NCBI GenBank assembly: GCA_019649035.1
Contig: BMAT01008081.1
Coordinates: 123,165 to 146,770 of the forward strand
DNA length: 23,606 nt
Direction: 5' to 3'
Source of the DNA: Elysia marginata
Taxonomy: Eukaryota > Mollusca > Gastropoda > Plakobranchidae
The notes under the pieces are model-generated. The model worked only from the letters and a program-made list of their open reading frames with translations, was not told where the DNA came from and searched no databases. The translations under genes were made by a program, and so were the position numbers. Position 1 is the first letter of the stretch; each line of letters opens with the position of its first letter. Of this stretch, positions 1-9,900 are shown in pieces.

Positions 1-571
1 AAAGCAACACAGCTATGTGGTGGTTGTGTGCCATACAAGTGCTATATGTCATTATTATGATTATTACAATTTTTTTTTAGTCAGGTTAAAATGAAAACTT
101 TCTTAAGGCTTTGAAAGAATGATTTTTGTTTGTCTATGAAACAAATATAATTATAAGATTACTTTTTTTTTCAATTTTGAAAACTCATTGTTTTATCAAG
201 TGTACATTTCTTATCTTAGAAGTTAATTAGTTATGATTGAAAGCAAAGTTAAACTTCATTTTGGCTCTAAACTCTTAATTGAATTTGCCTGGATGCTCAT
301 GCAATATTAACTATAATTAAGTGTTGTTTTTTTTTGTGATCCATATTGAAGTTGTCCATCTTGACAGAGAAAAACAATTTGAACCTAGAGTTTGGGAAAA
401 TGGCAGAATGATGAGACCATTTTCTTAGAGTATTTGTTTGTATATCTCCGGGGTGAAGGATGGAGTGTGCTTTACTTTAATTTGACCATATCCTATTTAG
501 GTGGCGCTCATTGGAATGAACTTTTCATAATCGTAATGCAAAGTGTTTTTTGGCTTATCCCACTGTTGCAG
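1..571. other. Upstream intron sequence, no feature recognised
   Basis: AT-rich sequence ends in the acceptor at 570-571. An open frame from 392 runs into the first exon but its upstream part does not resemble tweety sequence. It is taken as the 3' end of an intron whose preceding exon is outside the window. Confidence 0.65.
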
Positions 572-641
572 GGACTCAGTGATTTTTGCTTGGACCCAAC
601 TGCTTACTTTGTGAAAGAACTGACTGGCTCAGAGTCTTCAG
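572..641 (+). CDS. ttyh: ttyh exon with the SDFC motif (first coding exon in window)
   Basis: The exon encodes GLSDFCLDPTAYFVKEL and ends in TGSESS plus one base (phase 1). It is bounded by a ttgcag acceptor and an ag|gtatgc donor. The SDFC-x(2)-P pattern is typical of tweety proteins just outside the fourth membrane helix, so this is the start of the second extracellular segment. The frame stays open upstream to 392, but that stretch does not resemble tweety sequence and the acceptor marks the true boundary. The exon that precedes it lies upstream of the window. Confidence 0.85.
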
Positions 642-3600
642 GTATGCCTGGATCTGCCAGCCTCCTAAAGGGAAGCCAAGAAATCTAACTTAAGACTTTT
701 ATAGCCCGACTGTTAGACTATGCAAAAAAGGGCCAGATAAAAATGCAGTGACTATTTGTTAAAGGAGCATTGTTCTGCACTTTTTGAGATGAGAAAAAGT
801 TTTACTATTAACTAAAATAGTAATACTCCAAGATTGAACTCATAATGCAAAGGTTGTGGAGTGCTTTGATGTTTTATTTCATTTCTGGAATCTTCCAAAT
901 TGATGTTCCTACTCTGATTCTATATCCATCAGCTAAGTTGCTCTGTTTCTTGCATTTTCTTCTTTGTGTCCAGAAAGTGGTTGGTTTTTTTTTGCAATTA
1001 TATTTCTGCAGAGAAAAAGGTTTTTTCATACCGATCCATGAGGTTTTTTATTTAGTTTTTTTTTTTTAGGAGTCTTTGCAAGCAGTTCTCCATCTGTTCT
1101 AATAGGTGCAGAAAAAATACCATAATGCACGATCAAGTCCAAATACCGAGCCTGGATAATTAGAACATTTAGATTACTGATTTTATCCTTCTTTTGTTAT
1201 GTATACTGGTAAAGAGATTTTTTAACAATTTGAAGTTAACTATTGTACTTGAGGTGTTTGAAATATCCAAAGTATACTACTTGCGGGTGTGGTTAGCTTT
1301 TCTTAAGACCTGGCTTTACTTTTGATTCTGATGGGCGTTTGTTTTGGACTGAGCTTACCAGCCACTTGCAAGACTTGGCACTGTTGGGTGGAAACTTAAA
1401 AGTTACTTTGGTTTTTCCATCTTTTTTATTTTCTAATTGTTTTTGCTCTCCCCCACCCCTTTTTTATTCTGTACACTTTTTAAGGAGCATCAGAACTATG
1501 ATTTTTTTTTTTTTTTTCTCTATTCACTGAAGTGTCAAGGATTTTTAAGGTTTTCTCTCCTGTAGTTTTCTTTAGCTGAGAAGTAGGAAAGTCAGCAAAA
1601 TTAAAACTTTTAATGGTTTTACATTTGTATTTTTAATTTAACCCCAGGTGAACTTCTGATGTACATGAAGTGTAGTGACCCATCACAACCTTACCAGAAG
1701 GTATGTTATACATCAGATGTTGCCTCTAATTATTCACTGGTTTTTGCTAAAAAAATTATCTTTTGGGGAAATAACATCATGAAAACTGAAAGCTATCGTT
1801 GTTTCTTATTACTAGTCTTTCATTTTTAAGGTCTGATTTTTAATCAATATATATATCTAAGAGAAGAGCAGGTCGACCAGTGTTATGGTATAACTATTAA
1901 AGTTTTTTTGGTTATAGCCCAACAGTATCATCTTTATTTTATAACACATATTTTTTTCCTTCATTCACTATGTGCTATTTCAAATCAACATGTGAAGAAA
2001 CCAGAGTAAATCAGGCATGAGTCCCTAAAATTAGTTCTTGAGTTAGAGCCCTTTAAATGCAGAAAGCTGCTACATAATAACTCTTCTTTTTTTAAAATGA
2101 AACATCTAGGAGTAAAATAGTTCTAGACTTAACTTCTTTGAAGAATCTTTAAGATGATAAAATACACTCTTAGAATATAATCATAACTCAATATGTCAAG
2201 TTGTTACTCATGTCTTGATTTACCCTGGGCCCCGCACATATTTGTTTTATATTCTATGGTAACACCCTACAACACATTGCTCTGTGCTTCCCACCTCACG
2301 TAGATCATTGTGGAGGCCCAGAATGCTCTTACGCAGGCAAACAGTGTTTTGGATGCGATCGCCCAAAACACAAGGCCATATGGACTCCCTGGGGTAAGAT
2401 ATAGTGAAGAGCTTTTTTCATTGCAAAATCTCTGCTACATCAGATCCCTCTTTTATTACCTTATATCAAACCCCTGAAAGTATTAAATCAGATATCAGAG
2501 GGTGTTTGCTTTTTTTAACATCCTAAATTGAGAGAGGGAGATGAACTGTGTTCTGAATGTAGGTCTATGCCTATATGAGGGAGGGAGATGCTTAAATGGA
2601 GGTGCCTGTTTTGGCTGCACCAGTGCCAGCAATACAGGCCTACCGGTACCACTTGCTGGACTGTCCGGGGGTTGCCTCAAAAGCCTGTGTACTGGGAGGA
2701 CTTGTCTTGCAATATGTTATCAACAGTTTTAGTCATCTGATGCCCCTGTTATTGCTGATTGCTTTTCAGAGAAACAAAGAGGAAGAAAAGACACACTTGT
2801 TATCACCAAGTCCCTGTTGAAACCAACCCTGTTAAAAATGGTTTCTACTCCAGATGACCTACATCCTTTTAAAATCTAATACTAAATAGGCCATTTATTT
2901 TTCTAATCATTATAAGATGTTTGACCTCCCAACTAATGTGACTGTATTCAGTATTTTAGTCCTAAACTCCAATAAAAGTATTTTCCTGGTCTTATCATTT
3001 TGAAATGTTTTAGCTTATTTTTAATTTTAAAAGCCACAGACAGTGTGATATTACACTTTACTTGTCTCTGAAAAAAATAGTCAAAATTTATTCACATTGT
3101 TTGTAGCTTGCTAAGGAAAAGGGATCGTTCAAAACCCCCAAGACTTGGGTTATTTTCCAAGCTGGAGCAAAATTGACTTTGCATACAGAACTTTGAAAGA
3201 ATTACGAGTGTTTTTAAAAAGTGTCATAGCTAATGAAAGAAATATGACTAGCATGGGTTGACAGACTCAAGTGGAAAACTTGGACTTTTATTTTTTAAAG
3301 AATACAGCAAGAAAGAGGAGAAAAGTATACCATAGAGGAAAAGAAATGCATTGGAAAGTTAGTTTAGATAGTTTGTCTAAAGTTTCCCACTTTAATTTGA
3401 AAAGCTGTCAAGTTAAAGTAAGGGTATGAGCCTGAATAAAAAAATTTATTTCTGCTGCCATACAAAATTATAATATTCTTTTTGTTTAATTTTTGTCCTT
3501 AATTCCCTGCCGTTGATGGTGCATTGTAAAGCCCTTCAGTTGGGTTTGTATTCAACTGCTTCTCACTCTAAGAAAAAACAACCTGTATCGCTCTTGGTAT

Positions 3601-3916
3601 TGTTGTGTACAGTTTTTTTCTACAATCTTGTAATTACCCATTGCAGATAATTATTTTTAATTATTCCCTTCTCTTTAAGTTTATCAGACAACACATTTTC
3701 ATCTTTCTTGATTTGCCTTGCCCACTTGAAAGCTCAGAGCTGTCAAAACATTTATCTGTACATCTGTTAGAATTTAATTTTAAACAAGAGGCTAATCTTA
3801 TAGCCATTTTTTTTTTAGTTTGTCATAGTGACACAAGATTGTTTGTAAAAATAGATGCTAAACATATTGAATGAATTTGCATTGATAACATTTTTGTTAT
3901 GAAGATTTTCTTTAGA

Positions 3917-3955
<39 letters not shown>

Positions 3956-6900
3956 TACCGCTTTTATTACTATTATTTAAATTGTGCAATGATCAAAACC
4001 TAAGTGCGTGGAATATTCATCTTTTAAAATAAGTTTTAAGTTGCTTCAACATTTTACGAAAGTGCACATGTTTTGGCAATGGCAGTTGTCTTTGCAAGTT
4101 AGCTTAATGAGCTTGCTTTTATCCTGTTTCCTTATGTAAAACTTTCTTGTGCTTTTTTGTTCATCAAGCTGTTGAGAGGTTTGCAGTTAATCCTAAAAAA
4201 AAAAAAACAAGTGCATAGCAAAAACCAAGCCAAAATTTTTTTTAGCAAACACATCAGTGTCTTCCTTAAGGGTTTTTTTTACAGTTCTTAGAATTTTGTT
4301 GAAAAAAGATATATGATACATTATGATATTCATGCCACACTCGTTAAAAACACTTTGTCACTTAAAATTTGTCTTCTTCTTGTATTTTAACTGATATTTC
4401 TTGTTAACGTCAGACACTCGAGTGTATACATCATTTTCCTTTTTATGTACAACATGAACAACAACAAAAAATTTTAATACTCGGTAGTCAACAGCCACCT
4501 TTTCCTAGTGTCTCTGAATCTGACGATGATGTCTGGCATGTCTTTATTCAGTTGACGTCAACAGTAAATATCTAGTTCTATGCAGATTTTCCTATCTAAA
4601 TCAGACTCAACCTAAAAGGCAAAAACTTTGGGCATTTCTCAAAATAAATCTGCAGGATTTCACCCAAGTGTCTAGCATTTTTGTTAAATAGTTTGTTGTT
4701 CACATAGCCTTGGAAAAAAAACTTCCCTGACTGTTACCCAAGCCTGGCATTGTTGTGATGAGTTTTTCTTTGTGAACATTCAACACTTTTGTTTATTTCT
4801 ATCCCTTTCAGCCGGTGTTTTATTCAAAAGTCAGGTCACAATAGCAATGGCTCGTGCTCATAATGTTTCCTTTATCCAAGCTAATTTCAAATACATTATG
4901 AACTGATTAACTTATTTCTTGTTTATTTCAAAGGGATAGTTTCTGTATTGCAATTTGCATTGAATTATTCCTTTTATTTTAATACCGTTTACAATTCCCA
5001 TTCTAATTTAGTTGATTTCTTAAATTACTCTACCTTTATCCCAACAAGTCAAGTTTGCATTGATATTTTTATGTGTCGGCTTTAAAGGTTTGTGCCCAGT
5101 ATAACGACACTTACTGTGGTTCCTGTGTTATTTATCCTTCAGTTTGAGGAAACAATAAAGATTGCTGAAGACAACATTGTCCAGGCCCAGTGCAACCTGT
5201 CATCAATCCTCACCAATGTCGGAACGTGCACGGTCCTCCATAACCACTACATCACAGGGGTCAACTCAGCCTGCCATGGCACACTGTATGTAGTCCTTAG
5301 TCGTGTCACAGCTGTTGTTCCTCAGAGACAGATCGACATACAGAAAAGGGCTGAGAAAGATAGACAAATAGGAAAGAGAGAGCCAGACAGACAGGGTCAG
5401 AGGCGACAGACAGGCAAACAGTAAAAGAAAGATAGACAGACAGATACATAAGTAAAGATAGACAAAAAGGCAGTGGAAGAAAGACAGATAGACACGTAAG
5501 AGAGAGATAGACAGACAGACAGAAGCAGAGGAGACAGACGGGCAGATTAGCAGGAAAGGCAGGCATACAAATGATACAGAAATACACTAAAGGAGAGAAA
5601 AGAGAGGCAAAGGGGGCAGACAGACAGTTATAAGACAGAGAAACAGAGACTAGACAGAGGTAGGGAAAGCATACAGAAAGGCAGATAGATAGATAAACAA
5701 AAAAGACAAAGAGAGGTTATACTTTTTGTCTGTTGTTTTATGTTAATTTTTAAAAACTGAAAGCATTAGTTTATGTAAGTGCACAACAGAGTCATTTGAC
5801 CAATCTAAGGTTCATTTAAATTTTAGTCTTATGTACCAAGCCTTTCTAAATGTGTGGAGAAGACTGCAATATACTCTTCCTAGAGGGTTAAAAAATATTT
5901 TTATTTCCAGGGACAGAAAGATGAGCTCTTTGTCTGTCTGAATTTTTCTTATTATGATGTTTTTTTGCACTTCTTTCCAAGCATCTTTTTACATATTTTT
6001 AGAATAATATTTAGGGGAGGGAAGAAGATATTAACTTACATATAATTATTCTTTACCCTAGTACTGATGTGAGTTTCAAAATTTCAAGTTTTTGTCCATC
6101 AGGTTTTTTTTTTTTTTTGTAGTTCCAAAAATAATTATTGCTTATGTAGGTCTTATGTAGGTGTTATCTGCTAGTCTTAGTTTGAGAGAATGTTGCAATA
6201 CTTACATTTTTTTATGTTTTATCAATCAATATCCGATCAAATTTCCATCATTATATTCTGTATATTGTTATTTGTCCCTGCAGACAATCTGTAGCATTGC
6301 TGTTGCTGTTGGCGGCTTTGCTTGCTCTGCTCTCGGCTATCATGATCTTCCTGATCTCATGCCTGTGGAGAACCTATGGCAAAAGGTAAGTTCTTGTAGT
6401 ATCGGTGCTTGAACCTTTTGAATACTTTGGTCATCAACCATGCAAACTTTCACCAGTTGGGCTGATAATATTCAGGCCCAAGAAATTAAATTTCATATAA
6501 CTAAAATGTGACTGGCTGAAGGTAAAGCGCCTAAGAAATTTTGCATCAATTAAGTTTTTTAATTTGAAGTGTTGGGCCATAAAGAAACTCTGTTACACGC
6601 AAAATTAAAAACAACAGAGATCATCTACAGTGGAATCCCCAAGAAGTCAACTGGCTTGGTGACAACTCTCGGTTAAAAGTCAACACCTTGCAACGGTCCC
6701 ATTTTTTTCCTTCTTTATTCAAGTAACTTTATTTCGCATTAAGTCAACTGCCTCAGACCTATTTCCACTTAAAGTCACCACTCGAGGCCAGATGGAAAGA
6801 GAAAGAGAGACCCCAGATGCATCTTGGGACAGTCAAAGGGGAAAGTGAAGGTGGGTGGGTGGGCAATCTTTGTTTCCATTCATGCTTCAAGACACTGGGT

Positions 6901-9900
6901 GTAACGCATGCTCGCCTGTCTGGGCCCAATAGCCTGGCGAGGGCTTGTGGGGGAGAGGAGAGAAAGCGGAGGGCTATTTCTGGACAGAGGACAGAGACTG
7001 GTGCTGATTGGGGCAGTTCGCTGATCATTCTCCCACTCCTCCCCACTTTGCCACACCTGTCGAACAAATTAAAGTTGAGCGCGCACAGTGTTTACATATA
7101 GGCCTACACACCAAAGCACCCTATCCCTGGGTCTAACTAACCTGAGCTAGCCCGCATCGTTTCTCCTAGTTCCTTCCTAGATCTAATGGTCACAGTATTT
7201 ACGCTGCGCACATTGATATTATCTAGCCTAGCTCTACAGATTGCACTGTTTTACAACTACAGACTACGTAAATTTTTCTAAACTTGTACTTTAATCAAGT
7301 TGTTTTTCACCTCTTGTAAAACATTCTCAACCTGGAAACCAAGTTCAAATAGTGCCAATTTTTACTTACAAGGGGCATATTCCAATCTTCTTCATAGTTT
7401 ACCTTACCTCCGCGCCACAAAAACGGATAAAGTCAGCCCTGCTTAAAGTCAATACTTTTTTTCTTGGCCCAAGGTGTTGACTTTATCGGGATTCCACTGT
7501 ATTTTCAAGTTTTGTAGCATTTTGGTAGTGCTATGTCAATAAATATGAAAGTAAAAAGAGTAGCAGTAGTGAAACATTGAAAGTAGTCCCTGTGGTAGCC
7601 AGGGGTTGTTATGAGTTGTTATTCTCAGTGTTCAGAGCTGCAAACCTGTATACTTTCCCGTATAGTCATATGTTTTTTGGCCTAAAATACACCATTACGA
7701 TTTTCCGATCAAACATTAGACTTTCGGGTCTTTAAAACCCACTGTTAATATAGTATGAAACTTGTTATTTACGTCAAGTATGTTCAACCTTGGTACCGAG
7801 TTTTCCTATCAGGAAGCTGTATCATATCTACTCATGCGCACAAAGATAATCGTGGTAATACAATATATCGTAACCCTGTTCCTGATATAGCCCACTTTAC
7901 CGATTTTATAAATAATGCTTATCATCAAAGTGGCATTGTATCTTTTTGCCACTACCTAAAGCTTAGTTCCTGCTAGAAACATTCAAATTATAAACGCTTC
8001 TCTACAGTCTTATTATGAAAGATTGCAAGCTAAATAGCTCAATGTAGATCTAAGTGTAGTCATTGGACAAGATCTAGATATCAATAGTTGAAATAGTGCC
8101 AAGTTTACTCCGTGAACTAGATCTAGACTCTAGATCTAAATCTAATGTCACTTGTCAGTTGGAAAACCAAAATAAGAAAGTATTGATCATGCTGTTAGGG
8201 CAAGTTTACCCTCATAACAACCTGGGTTAGACCACCACATCAGGAAATAATGAACTCAACTAGAAAGTTGGCAGTCTGGAGTAAAAGTTAATATATTATC
8301 AAAAATCAACTATTTAATATAAGATGATAAAAGGTGAATTTAGGTAATCACATAAGTGACGGTAAAAGTGTAAAGGAAAGGCAGAGTAGAATTCAAATAA
8401 GATTACAGAGCAAACAACTGAAACAAGAATTCCCAAATTGCTTCCCCAAAAAATGCTAACCCAAGATACACAAACCCAAAAAGCTTATCACCACAAATAA
8501 TAGAATAACCTAACATCTACCTCTAGTTTGGCCAGACTATAATAAAGTTTGAGCTCGATAGAATTCTTCTGGGCTTCAAATCCGGCGGCAAATATCCAGT
8601 GACGACAGTCTGATAATCGTAAAATCCAAGGGTGGGAAGCTAGATGCTCCTGTAGCCTGAAGAGTTAGGCAGATGTGAAAATGTAGGGCAGCAGGGCTTC
8701 CGGGTCCGATAAAGGACTGCTAAAGATGAGGCCTGAGAGGCCGGCTAGTGACGGTCAATGTGATGCAGGTATTTGCGCTAGCGAATACGATTCATTAAGT
8801 AGTGCAAAAGGTCAACACAAAAAATACAAGGCTTGCATATCAAAACCTAACCTAACAGATGCAGTTAGGATACTCAATAATTAAAGGTTTTTTTTTGCTA
8901 TGTTGAGAGTTATGAGCCTGATTTTTTTTTTATTTCCCCACTGTATTCAATGGGTTTAAAGCTGACATTCTGACCTGCAACCTTTGGTAGACTCCATTCA
9001 GGACTATATCTAGATTAGATCTAGTAACTGTAACAGTAAGACTACATCCTAGAGTCTACAACGTGAAATTTAGGCCTTATAAAATGCAGGCAATTTTGGG
9101 CAGTTTAAAGATAAACCCACAAAAATGTCTCAAATTAAATTATCATTACAATACACGTATATTTAGAGTTTGCAGGGCAGAATTACTGCATTGAGATGCC
9201 ACTATTTACTTGAGTTAGAGTATAAGCTAGTCTTGATTACCTTTCATTTCGTCAGTAATGTTTGTTACAAATAAGAATAATACATCTCACTGCACATGAT
9301 CCTTTATTTCTAAAAATCGGATACAAATTGTGACCATGAAGTTTGGGCTTAGCCTTTCCAAAATGATACCCGAATTTGGTCAACTTTACTCTCAGTGTTC
9401 ATTTTCAACACACTAATTATTGTTAGCCTATTGTTTTGGTTTTTTTACAGGACGTATATATACATCTTTATAATAGACATACTTGTACATTTTTCAGGCA
9501 CTAGATAATTAGCATAAAGCACAACTCAAAATTATGGATGAAACAGTTTACACTAACAATAACAAGGCCATTGGTGGTTATGCTGTATTAAGCACTATGC
9601 AATACTGATAGTGATATATGTATGTGCTACTGCAAGAAAGCAATTTTTTTAAACCAAAGAGCTGCACACCCTGCAGCTTAACATGATAGTTCTTACTTTG
9701 TCAGTGGGTTTAAGAATACATGCAAAAACTTTGATCATACTTTTTGTTGAAAAATACACTTTTTGGGGTTGGCTTGTACACTTTGAACTGATGCAAGGTT
9801 GGCACTTCTGAGTTATTTGTAACAGCTAACTTCTAAAAAAAAAAGAAAGGGCATCTCTATTAATTTTAATGTTCTCTTTCTAAATTTTTCTTTTTTTTCC

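Noticed and set aside
392-688. Open frame of 98 codons over the first ttyh exon
   Set aside because: Only 572-641 is tweety-like. The part before the acceptor and the part after the donor have no family resemblance, so it is not a separate gene.
5306-5587. Minus-strand open frame rich in CLSVYLS
   Set aside because: It is a translation of the GACA/GATA tetranucleotide repeat, not a protein gene.
5322-5716. CRISPR-like spaced repeat
   Set aside because: The units are imperfect tetranucleotides without spacers, in an animal intron; this is a microsatellite.
6161-6412. Open frame of 83 codons over the transmembrane exon
   Set aside because: It is in a different phase from the exon; the splice-consistent frame gives the hydrophobic helix instead.
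6759-7101. Two overlapping open frames of about 100 codons on opposite strands
   Set aside because: Both lie in the GC-rich core of the MITE, overlap each other, and show no transposase or other known motif.
8189-8868. Reading the insertion in copy A as a DNA transposon with an 8-bp duplication (gctgttag/gcagttag)
   Set aside because: Taking TGT...ACA ends with a 5-bp duplication explains the boundaries better, and copy B shows gatgc at the empty site.
7626-9817. Target-site duplication for copy A
   Set aside because: The flanking octamers match at only four of eight positions, so I do not claim one.
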